From JAFLCL01 sp964502175 (GTDB taxonomy: Bacteria; Myxococcota_A; Polyangia; Polyangiales; Sandaracinaceae): a stretch of 64,000 bases of DNA. The notes beneath the pieces are model-generated. The model made no database searches. It saw only the letters and a list, made by a program, of their open reading frames with translations, and was not told the DNA's origin. Position 1 is the stretch's first letter. Each line of letters opens with the position of its first letter. Location of the stretch: assembly GCA_964502175.1 (NCBI GenBank), contig CAZCVE010000018.1, positions 89,430 through 153,429 on the forward strand, in the 5' to 3' direction. Position numbers and translations under genes: made by a program. This document shows, one piece after another, positions 35,526-44,627 of the stretch.

Positions 35526-35971
35526 GCGCGATGCCATGGGAGGCGCGCATGATCGAACGCGCCGCGGAGGATCGACAAGGGGCAACGCACCTCGACGACG
35601 GCCGAGCCGTCGGCGCGCGGGCGGACGCGTGCTGTCACGGCGCTCCGCTCGATCGCGTCGTGCACCGCCTGCGCGTCTCGCGGGCCCGCGCTGACCGCGG
35701 CCAGCGCGTCGTCGGCCCAGCGCTGGATCATCGTGACGCCGCGCGCGTGACCGCGTCGACGCGACGCGAGGCGCGCGGCGGCGAGCGGACCGTCGTCGTC
35801 GTGCGCGGCGCCGATCGCCACGGCCATCACCGTGTCTGCGTCGATCGCGGGCTGCGCCTCGGTCCAGCCGATCGGGCGATCTTGGGCGCGCACCGATCGA
35901 GGCACGAGCGCCAGCGCGAGCGACGCCGCCGACATCGCGAGCAGGCGCGAGCGCTTCACAGGAGGGCTCAC
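35522..35971 (-). CDS. Exported hypothetical protein
   Basis: A 149-residue protein with a signal peptide (MSPPVKRSRLLAMSAASLAL, cleavage near VRAQD). The mature part has TVMAVAIGAAHDDDGPLAAA and VVEVRCPLSILRG. I do not recognise the family. The start is GTG, overlapping the upstream stop (GTGA), and its own stop overlaps the next start, so three genes are translated in relay. Confidence 0.72.
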   Translation of the reverse strand: MSPPVKRSRLLAMSAASLALALVPRSVRAQDRPIGWTEAQPAIDADTVMAVAIGAAHDDDGPLAAARLASRRRGHARGVTMIQRWADDALAAVSAGPRDAQAVHDAIERSAVTARVRPRADGSAVVEVRCPLSILRGAFDHARLPWHRA

Positions 35972-36804
35972 TGCACGCGCTGGATGAGGTGGAAGCCGAA
36001 CTCGGTCTCCACGGGCTGGCTGATCGCGCCGACGTCGAGCGTGAACGCAGACTGCTCGTACGCGGCGACGAGGCGACCGCGGCCGAGCCAGCCCATCTCT
36101 CCGCCGCGCTCGCGGCTGCCGTCTTCGCTGGTCTCTCGCGCGATCGCGAGGAAGTCGGCGCCGGGCGCGACGAGGCGCTCACGGATCTGCGCGGCGATCG
36201 CCTGCGCTTCGTCGTGCGTGCGCGTGATCTCGGGGCCTGCGTTTCGCGCGCCCGTGAAGCGCACGAGGATGTGTCGCGTGTTGCGGAAGTCGGCGGCGCA
36301 GCGATGGAGGATCACCCAGCCGTACGGCGCCTCCATCACCTCCGAGGTCTGATCGGTCTGGAGCGCGAACGCGCGATCGCGGATCGCGGCGTGCCGCTCG
36401 GGCCAGTCTTCGCGCGAGAACGTTCCGAGGAGGCCTCCGCGCGCGCCGCTGCCTCGCGCGTCGGAGTCGTCGCGCGCCACGGTCGCGAAGTCGCGCGCGC
36501 CCGACTCGATGGTCGCGAGGAGCTCTTCGGCGCGGATGCGCGCGTCGGCCTGCGTGCGCGTGATCGCTTCGCCTGCTTCGGGCGCGCCTTGCCACTGCAC
36601 GATGATCGCCTCGGCGCAGATCTCGTCGCTGGGCGGCGGCGGGATCGCGGGATCTGCCGCGGAGGCGGGCTGCGCGGTGGGCTCGGGCTGGGCGGTGGGC
36701 TGCGGCGCCGTGATCTCTGCAGTGGGCGCGGGCGCTTCGGTGCAGCCCATCGTCACGAGGCCCAGCATCACGAGACACACGAGGAGGATCGAGGCCGTTC
36801 GCAT
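35968..36804 (-). CDS. Lipoprotein peptidyl-prolyl isomerase with two parvulin domains
   Basis: A 278-residue lipoprotein (lipobox VTMGC-TE), then a Pro/Ala/Gln linker. Two parvulin-type domains follow: the first with ARDFATVARDDSDARGSGAR and GGLLGTFSREDWPERH, the second with RNTRHILVRFTGA, FLAIARETSEDGS, GGEMGWLGRG and a closing VETEFGFHLIQRV. Domain 1 is less canonical. It should assist folding of exported proteins, in keeping with the many envelope proteins nearby. First gene of a unit with two overlapping small genes downstream. Confidence 0.9.
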   Translation of the reverse strand: MRTASILLVCLVMLGLVTMGCTEAPAPTAEITAPQPTAQPEPTAQPASAADPAIPPPPSDEICAEAIIVQWQGAPEAGEAITRTQADARIRAEELLATIESGARDFATVARDDSDARGSGARGGLLGTFSREDWPERHAAIRDRAFALQTDQTSEVMEAPYGWVILHRCAADFRNTRHILVRFTGARNAGPEITRTHDEAQAIAAQIRERLVAPGADFLAIARETSEDGSRERGGEMGWLGRGRLVAAYEQSAFTLDVGAISQPVETEFGFHLIQRVQ

Positions 36805-36810
36805 CGCGCG

Positions 36811-36816
36811 AAGGTA
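36811..36816 (-). promoter_or_regulatory. -10 box for a leaderless transcript
   Basis: TACCTT on the minus strand is separated by six bases from the ATG at 36804. Confidence 0.5.
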
Positions 36817-36881
36817 CCGCGGCCCGTCGATCACGTCGCGCGATCACGCGCGCGCACATCGTGTCCCGCACGCTCGCGTCG

Positions 36882-39740
36882 TCAGAGCAGGAGCTGATCG
36901 AACGTCGCGCCATCCGGGCCGGCTCCTCCGCCCGAAGGGCTCGCGCACGCGGCACCGCCGAGCCCGGAGCTCGCGACCGAGTACGTGATCGTCGCGCCGA
37001 AGACGAGCGTGCTCGATGCTGCGAAGAGGCCGATCGACGGGCCACCCGCGCCGCCACCTCCGCAGCCGCCTTGTCCACCGGCGCCGCCGGTCCCGCCCGC
37101 GCCGCCCACTCCGCCGTGGATGATGCCGGGCCCGCCGCACAGCGTGCGTGAGCCGCCGCCGCCGCCATCGCCGCCCGGTCCGCCGGATCCGCCCGCGCCG
37201 CCCGATCCGCCGCGCCCTCCGTCGCCGCCGCCGCGCGTCACGAGCGTCACGTTCGTGAGCGTCAGCGTCGAGCTGAACGCCAAGAGCGCGAAGGATCCGC
37301 TGCCCGCGGTCCCCGGCATGCCGCTCGATCCGCCGGAGCCTGGAGCGCCGCCTTGCGCGCCACCGCCGCCGCCCGCGCTACCGAGCGAGCAGTCGCCCGC
37401 GGCGCCGCCTCCACCACCCGAGCCGCGCACGCCCACGCCGCCGGGTCCGCCCCCGCTCGACGCGTTGGGAGCCCAGCCGCTCGATCCCAGCGTGCCGAGG
37501 TTGGTGCCCGTCGCGCCGTGCGGACCCGTCGTTCCCACGCAGCCGACGCGCCCCATGCTGCCGCTCGACGCGTAGGTGGTCGCCGAGCAGGAACAGATCC
37601 CGATCAGCAGGCTGCCGCCACCACCACCGGCCATGCACGAGGCCGTGCCCGTGCCCCCGACCATGCCCATCAGGCCAGTGCCTGTGGGCGTGCCGCCGAT
37701 CCCGCCTGCGCCGGCGCCCGAGCCTGCCGCCGGTGCGCCCATCGTCATCGTGCCGGCGTTGCCATCGAGACCGGTCGCGCCGACGGCGCCCACCGCGCCC
37801 ACCGCGCCGCTCGAGCCGGGCGCCCCTCGGCCGGCGGTCACCGTGAGGTTGCGGAGCACGACGCTGCTCGCGCCGCGGGCCCAGATCGTTCGCGTGTACT
37901 CGCCCAGCGCCACCTGATCGGTCGTCTCGAAATTCACCGAGTCGATCGTCACCGGCACGCTCACCGTGAGCGCGCGCGAGTCGCTCGACCGCACGAGCGA
38001 AGCGCCTCCGCTGCGCGATCGGAAGCTCGCGTCGTAGCGGCCCCACAGGATCAGGCCGCTCGACGCGTTGAGCCCGAGTGAGATCGTGTGGTTGCCCGAC
38101 GCGAGCATCATCGTGACCGGCGAGCCGCGGGCGGCGGCGACGCCGAACGCGCGCACGACGTTCACCGCGGTGGCGGGCGTGCTGCCCGATCCCGTCGAGA
38201 GGCCCGACGGCGCGACGTAGATGAAGTCGAGCGAGCCGACGATGCCATCGGCGCCATCGCAGTTCGCGTCCACCGCCGCGGCGTCCGCGAGATCGACCGC
38301 GGACGTGAACGTGCACGCGTACTCGCAGCCGTTCACGCCGCTGCCGTCGAGGTCGACGAAGCCCGTCATGCACATCGTCCCGCACACGCCGGCCGCGCAC
38401 GTCGGCGTGGCGTTGGGCCGCGAGGGACATGGCGCCGTGCACATCGCGGCGCTCGTGCCGCAGTGCGCGGGGCTCGTGAGGCTCGTGGGATCGAACGTAT
38501 TCGCGCAGCGGTTCGCGTCCTCGTCACAGACCATGCTCGCGCACGCGCTCGCCTCCGGAGGGCAGACGTGGGCCGTGTTCACGCATCGCATCGCCGTGCA
38601 GGCGTCGTCCGTGCAGAAGAGACCGTCGTCGCACTCGCTCGGGCCGGCACATGCATCGGCAGGCTCGCAGCCTCGCGTCGGGTGACACGACTCGGACGTC
38701 GGGCAACGCGACGAGTCGGGCGTGTGCTGACATCCCGAGGGCGTGCTGCACGCATCGACGGTGCAGTCGACGCCGTCGTCGCACGAGCGTGCGGTCGTCA
38801 TGCAGAGCCCCGTGCCCGCGCACGCGATGTCCGTGCACACGTCGCCGTCGTCGGCGCAGTCGGTCGCCTCGCGGCACTCGCGGTACGCGTCCGGCGTGAA
38901 GGGCGCGTCGACCGACGAGAACGCGTCGTCCGTCGCTGCAGCGTCGCCGCCACCGTCGATGGATCCCGCATCGATGGGTCCAGCGTCGAGCGCGCCGGCG
39001 TCGACGAACGCGCCTGGATCGTCGGGCAAGCAGGTGTCCGTGCTCGCGTCGCAGTGCTCGCCGTCGACGCAGAGATCCTCGTCGGGCTCGACGCACACGC
39101 CCGACACGCAGCGCGGCGCGCCCGCGCACGCGGGACCGGCCTCGCACTCGGTGGCGGCGCTGCACACGGTGGGGTCGTCCTCGCAGAGATCGCCGAGCAC
39201 GGCGCGATCACAGCAGAGCGGCGCCGTCGCCGGATCGTCGGGATCGCAGCGCGGATCGACGCAGCGTCCGTTGAGGCACTCGGTGAACGCGGTGCTGCCG
39301 CCAGGCGCGGGGCACATCACGCCGATGCAGCCCGTCGTGAGCGGCACGCGCAGCACGCGGTCGTTCGTGATCGACGTCACGACGCAGCGCTCGATCAGCA
39401 CCGAGCCCGACTCCGCGCCGCTCGGACCGGGACGTCGTGCGAGCACGTTCACCGCGTAGGTGCCTGGCTCGAGCGGGCCGAGCTCCGCGATCGTGAACGT
39501 GCCGGCGCCGAGGCTCGCCTGATCGGTTCGCTCGATCGCTCGCCCTTCGGAGTCGATCTCGGCACCGAGCTCACACGAGCCACCGCGTCGCAGCGATGCC
39601 CGCGCGTGCCTGAGCTCGTCGCCCGCGCGAAGGCCCGACTGCACGCGGATCGTGAGCGTCACTCCCGAGGGCGGGCATGCCTCGAGGAGCATGCAGCCGA
39701 ACGAGATCCCAACGAGGAGGAGCGCCGAGCGTCCGCGCAT
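36882..39740 (-). CDS. Giant Cys-rich and Gly-rich surface lipoprotein
   Basis: A 952-residue lipoprotein (lipobox LLEAC-PP). Order of regions: a beta domain with Cys pairs (to about 170), a Cys-rich stretch with repeats such as CREATDCADDGDVCTDIAC and CDDGVDCTVDACSTPSGCQH (about 170-470), a parallel beta-helix-like region (YVAPSGLSTGSGS, IWARGASSVVLRNLTV), then about 300 residues of extreme Gly-rich sequence (GG, GGAGG, GSGG), resembling PE-PGRS or collagen-like proteins. It is probably displayed on the cell surface. The Gly/Cys tandem structure makes internal expansion or slippage likely. Confidence 0.85.
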   Translation of the reverse strand: MRGRSALLLVGISFGCMLLEACPPSGVTLTIRVQSGLRAGDELRHARASLRRGGSCELGAEIDSEGRAIERTDQASLGAGTFTIAELGPLEPGTYAVNVLARRPGPSGAESGSVLIERCVVTSITNDRVLRVPLTTGCIGVMCPAPGGSTAFTECLNGRCVDPRCDPDDPATAPLCCDRAVLGDLCEDDPTVCSAATECEAGPACAGAPRCVSGVCVEPDEDLCVDGEHCDASTDTCLPDDPGAFVDAGALDAGPIDAGSIDGGGDAAATDDAFSSVDAPFTPDAYRECREATDCADDGDVCTDIACAGTGLCMTTARSCDDGVDCTVDACSTPSGCQHTPDSSRCPTSESCHPTRGCEPADACAGPSECDDGLFCTDDACTAMRCVNTAHVCPPEASACASMVCDEDANRCANTFDPTSLTSPAHCGTSAAMCTAPCPSRPNATPTCAAGVCGTMCMTGFVDLDGSGVNGCEYACTFTSAVDLADAAAVDANCDGADGIVGSLDFIYVAPSGLSTGSGSTPATAVNVVRAFGVAAARGSPVTMMLASGNHTISLGLNASSGLILWGRYDASFRSRSGGASLVRSSDSRALTVSVPVTIDSVNFETTDQVALGEYTRTIWARGASSVVLRNLTVTAGRGAPGSSGAVGAVGAVGATGLDGNAGTMTMGAPAAGSGAGAGGIGGTPTGTGLMGMVGGTGTASCMAGGGGGSLLIGICSCSATTYASSGSMGRVGCVGTTGPHGATGTNLGTLGSSGWAPNASSGGGPGGVGVRGSGGGGGAAGDCSLGSAGGGGGAQGGAPGSGGSSGMPGTAGSGSFALLAFSSTLTLTNVTLVTRGGGDGGRGGSGGAGGSGGPGGDGGGGGSRTLCGGPGIIHGGVGGAGGTGGAGGQGGCGGGGAGGPSIGLFAASSTLVFGATITYSVASSGLGGAACASPSGGGAGPDGATFDQLLL

Positions 39741-39797
39741 CCGAGGACGGTCTCGCGCCGTCGTCAGCGGGTCAATCGTCTCCGCGCGCGGGACTCG

Positions 39798-39926
39798 TCA
39801 GGGAACCAAGAGGTCTTGATGCACGACGTGCGGCGTGCCCGTGTCCGGGAGGATCAGCATGCGACCGCGGCCCGCGTACTGCGGATCGCGATACCGGAAC
39901 ACGACGTTCCACGCGCGCTCGCGACG
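39798..39926 (-). pseudogene. 3' remnant of a protein gene
   Basis: A 43-codon frame bounded by stops reads ERAWNVVFRYRDPQYAG, then GRMLILPDTGTPHVVHQDLL. It has no credible start codon, but protein-like content such as LILPDTGTPHVV. It lies in the 238-base gap between the Gly-rich lipoprotein and the Uma2 gene. It looks like the C-terminus of a lost gene. Parent family not recognised. Confidence 0.5.
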
Positions 39927-39984
39927 TCACCCGTCAGTTCGCTCGCGTGTCCTCCGACCTACGCAGCGGAGGGCGGCCATGCCG

Positions 39985-39990
39985 TACAAT
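39985..39990 (+). promoter_or_regulatory. -10-like box of the Uma2 gene
   Basis: TACAAT is AT-rich for this genome and ends nine bases before the ATG at 40000. Confidence 0.45.
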
Positions 39991-39999
39991 GCCGATGGA

Positions 40000-40833
40000 A
40001 TGTCTAGACCGACACAGCGCAAGCGACCCGAGCTGCCGCCGATCGACGAGCGGGCGGTCATGCCCGAGTCTGGCGTCGAGCTGCTCGATGGAAAGGTGCT
40101 GATCGTGCCGGGCGCGGATCCGCCGCACGCGACACGGCACCTCGAGCTCGCGTACGTCCTGCGCGCCCACGTCGCGCACGGCTTCACCGCGGCGATCGAC
40201 ATGCTCACGCGCACGAGCCTCACGAGCGACTTCGCGCCCGACGCGAGCATCTTTCCCGATGGGCCCGACGCCGAGACGGGCGGCCGACGTCTCGAGGTGC
40301 TGGCCTTCGAGGTCGTGTCCAAGCAGAGCCTCTCGGTGCCCACGCGCAAGGCGCGGCAGCTCGCGAAGCGCGGCGTGCGCCGGATCTTCGCGCTGGTGCT
40401 GTCGCGAGAGCGCGTGCTCGAGTGGGATCATCGCTTCGGCCGCTGGTCGCCGCTGCACCCCGACCTGACCCTCGAGGACGCGTGCCTCGTGCGACCGCTG
40501 CCCGTGCGGACGCTCATGGAGACCGCGGGCGCAGACGCAGCGGTGCTCGCGGCCCTCGAGGCCCGTCGCCCCGAGCTGTTGGCCGTGTTCGAGGCCCGAG
40601 GTGAAGCGCGAGGTGAAGCGCGAGGTGAAGCGCGAGGTGAAGCGCGAGGTGAAGCGCGAGGTGAAGCGCGAGGACGACTCGAAGGCGAGCGCCGCGCGGT
40701 TCGCCTCGCGTGCAAGCTCCTCGGCGTCGCGATCGACGACGCGCGCGCTGCGCGGATCGACCGCGCCGAGCTCGACGAGCTCGTCGACCTCAGCGCGGCG
40801 CTCGAGCGCGATCGCGCGTGGCCCACGCGGTGA
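40000..40833 (+). CDS. Uma2-family (DUF820) putative endonuclease with GEAR repeats
   Basis: A 277-residue protein of the Uma2/DUF820 family, restriction-endonuclease-like. Typical segments are ELLDGKVLIVPGADPPHATR, FAPDASIFPDGPDAE, LEVLAFEVVSKQS (likely active-site Glu and Lys) and ARQLAKRGVRRIFALVLS. The C-terminus carries six Gly-Glu-Ala-Arg units encoded by a 12-base tandem repeat, then a helical end. ATG 40000 was chosen because TACAAT lies nine bases upstream; an in-frame ATG at 39979 is alternative. Whether it cuts DNA is unknown. Confidence 0.85.
   Translation: MSRPTQRKRPELPPIDERAVMPESGVELLDGKVLIVPGADPPHATRHLELAYVLRAHVAHGFTAAIDMLTRTSLTSDFAPDASIFPDGPDAETGGRRLEVLAFEVVSKQSLSVPTRKARQLAKRGVRRIFALVLSRERVLEWDHRFGRWSPLHPDLTLEDACLVRPLPVRTLMETAGADAAVLAALEARRPELLAVFEARGEARGEARGEARGEARGEARGEARGRLEGERRAVRLACKLLGVAIDDARAARIDRAELDELVDLSAALERDRAWPTR
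40599..40670 (+). repeat. 12-base tandem repeat, six exact copies
   Basis: AGGTGAAGCGCG is repeated six times without change inside the Uma2 gene, encoding (GEAR)6. Exact identity suggests recent expansion. The unit is a multiple of three, so copy-number change would keep the frame. Confidence 0.95.
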
Positions 40834-40846
40834 CCTCGGCCTGATC

Positions 40847-41530
40847 ATGCGGTTCCGAGCCCGCACCCGCGATCTCGATCCGCTCGACGCCGCGAGCGTG
40901 TCGCGCTGGACGAAGCGATCGGACGACTCGCTCGGCGCTGGGCTCGACGCCGAGCAGCGTCGCGCGCTCGCGGGCCTGCTCGTCGAGGTGTGGCAGCTGG
41001 AGCACCCCGAGGTCTCGTTCGAGGAGGATGGCTCGAACGTTCACGCGATCGATCACCTCCCCGAGTTCGTGCCCGCGCCCAGCTACGAGTGGGGCAAGGC
41101 GCGGCACCCGGAGAGCGGCGTGCTGTTCTGGTGGACGCGCGCTGAACCGTTCGCCGAGCGCGAGACGCAGCGACCCCTCGATCCGTACGAGCCCGTCAGC
41201 CAGATCGACGTCGACGTGAGCGAGCATGCGATCGTGCTCGAGCTCCTGGACGGCGGCATGGACGACGCGCGCATCGAGATCACACGCCACGCGATCGTGC
41301 TCTTCGGCAACGACGAGGATCCGCCCTTCCTCGTGCGCGCGATCCTCGCGTTCACCGGCTGGGCCGCGGAGCGCCCGTCGTGGTGGTACGAGTCGGACGA
41401 GGGCGTGCACCTCGTCGGCGAGGTCCTCCCGTGCGCGCGCTGCGGCGAGCCTCGCGAGACGGGCTTCAGCCATGCCGCGCGCTGCGACGCGTGCGGCGAG
41501 CTTCGCGTGGGCATCGCCGTCGAGGCGTGA
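40847..41530 (+). CDS. Hypothetical protein with C-terminal zinc ribbon
   Basis: A 227-residue soluble protein. The N-terminal ~185 residues are an unrecognised domain rich in Trp/Asp (AIDHLPEFVPAPSYEWGKAR). The C-terminus has two knuckles, CARCGEP and CDACGEL, separated by about ten residues, forming a likely zinc ribbon. It starts 13 bases after the Uma2 stop and may be co-transcribed with it. Role unknown. Confidence 0.75.
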   Translation: MRFRARTRDLDPLDAASVSRWTKRSDDSLGAGLDAEQRRALAGLLVEVWQLEHPEVSFEEDGSNVHAIDHLPEFVPAPSYEWGKARHPESGVLFWWTRAEPFAERETQRPLDPYEPVSQIDVDVSEHAIVLELLDGGMDDARIEITRHAIVLFGNDEDPPFLVRAILAFTGWAAERPSWWYESDEGVHLVGEVLPCARCGEPRETGFSHAARCDACGELRVGIAVEA

Positions 41531-41542
41531 CCGCCGTCGCCG

Positions 41543-42117
41543 TCAGGGCGAGGCCGGCGCGCCGGTGCCGGGCTCGGGCACGTCTTCGGCGTACGTCGCC
41601 GCGACGAGATAGAGGAAGAGCGCGAGCCGGCGCGTGCGGCTCGTGATGCCGACCACTGCGAAGCTGCCCGCCGACGTCGCGATCTGGCCCGTCACGTCGA
41701 GGGTCGCGAGCACGTGTCCGTCGGGCTGGACGAGCCGATCGTCCGTCGTCTGGAACGTGACCTCGCTCGGCCTGGCCTGCGCGGGATCATCGACGAAGAC
41801 GCGGATCGCGCCGGTCTCGTCCATGCTCGCCCACACGTGTCCGTCCGCGACCGTGAACGAGCCGCCCTCCGCGAACGTGCCGACCACCACGCCGCCGAAG
41901 CTCATCACGCCGCTCGCGTCGATCGACGCGCGGCCGCGATCGAACGACAGCGAGAGCGCACGGAGAGGCAGCACGGGCCCGGCGGCCTGAGTCGCTGGCC
42001 TCTCCGCCTGCACGTACGTGGTGCCCCCGCAGCCCGCTCCGCCCGTCACGGTGGCGACCGCGAACGCGAGCGCGAGCGACACCGCGCCGCGCGAGCCCGT
42101 CCTGATGTGTCGCGCGC

Positions 42118-42121
<4 letters not shown>
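41543..42121 (-). CDS. Exported lipoprotein, hypothetical
   Basis: A 192-residue lipoprotein (signal ending GGAGC-GG, GTG start). The mature part is beta-rich with a repeated design (GVMSFGGVVVGTFAEGG, DGHVWASMDETGAIRVFV, DGHVLATLDVTGQI), like short beta-sandwich or propeller repeats. Its start overlaps the ettA stop (GTGA), an odd pairing because EttA is a cytoplasmic translation factor. Confidence 0.75.
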
Positions 42122-43785
<1,664 letters not shown>

Positions 43786-43958
43786 CGCTGCTCCTTCGGA
43801 GGGCCCCCAAGGGAGGGGGTGCAGGGCGGCTCGGCCGCGCGTGCGGGACGCCTCTATCGCACGGCGCCCGCGCCGCGGAAAGCCTCGTCCGCGAGGGGAG
43901 AAAAAGACCGCGCTGGAAGCTGCGAACGGCGGGCGCGCCCTGCTACCTTGCCGGGCCC
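43786..43958. other. 173-base divergent promoter region
   Basis: It lies between ettA (minus) and a lipoprotein pair (plus). It contains a CCCCC-AAGGGA-GGGGG hairpin near 43816-43835 and TACCTT at 43944-43949, nine bases before the plus-strand ATG, a probable -10 box. No gene is seen. Confidence 0.45.
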
Positions 43959-44627
43959 ATGACAGCGATGTCGCGATCGCGCGCGCTCGAGCCCGCCTGC
44001 GAGCGGGTTTCGTCGGCGATCCTGCGTCTCGCGATTCGTGGCACCGCGATTGCTGTCGCACGTGCCGCCGTGACCGCCGCCGTCTGGGCCCTGCCTGCGA
44101 TCGCCCTCTCTGGCTGCATCACGCAGGACCTGCAGTTCGTGCCGCCGACCAACTTCCCACCGTCGATCGAGGTCCCGGAACGGGGTGCATACCCGCTCGA
44201 CGAGGTGATCCGTCTGCGCGCGGACGAGATCGGCGGCGGCGGCGACGCAGGGGCCATCAACACGCTGCGTTTCGAGGTGCTCGTCCGAGATCCGGACGTC
44301 GACCAAGAGCTGCAGCTTCTTGTTTTTGTCGACTACCAACGCGGCATCACCCTCTTCCCCACCGGAAACTTCTTCGTGTCGCCCGCGCCGAGCGGCGCAA
44401 GTGATCGTCGAGTCCGGTCTGTGCTGGTTCAGGTGCCCGTGCGGGGCGAAGCGCTCAGCCGGGCGGGCTGCCACCGTGTCGAGATGCTCGTGTCGCAACG
44501 CTTCGGCATCGAGGACGGCGTGCCCACGCGCGACCCGATCGCCGACGGAGACGTCGGTACGGCCACGTGGTGGGTCGCCACGCAAGCGACCGAAGGCGAC
44601 TCCGTGGACATGACGGGGTGCCCATGA
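43959..44627 (+). CDS. Exported lipoprotein, hypothetical
   Basis: A 222-residue protein. A long N-terminal region with a hydrophobic segment ends in lipobox ALSGC-IT. The mature part (LQFVPPTNFPPSIEVPE, FEVLVRDPDVDQELQLLVFV, CHRVEMLVSQRFG) looks like one Ig-like beta-sandwich. Function unknown. The stop overlaps the start of the next lipoprotein (ATGA), so they are made as a pair. Confidence 0.75.
   Translation: MTAMSRSRALEPACERVSSAILRLAIRGTAIAVARAAVTAAVWALPAIALSGCITQDLQFVPPTNFPPSIEVPERGAYPLDEVIRLRADEIGGGGDAGAINTLRFEVLVRDPDVDQELQLLVFVDYQRGITLFPTGNFFVSPAPSGASDRRVRSVLVQVPVRGEALSRAGCHRVEMLVSQRFGIEDGVPTRDPIADGDVGTATWWVATQATEGDSVDMTGCP

Noticed and set aside
40601..40846. Open frame reading Lys-Arg-Glu-Val repeats before the zinc-ribbon protein
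   Set aside because: It is the same 12-base array read in the wrong frame inside the Uma2 gene; the real start of the zinc-ribbon protein is the ATG at 40847.
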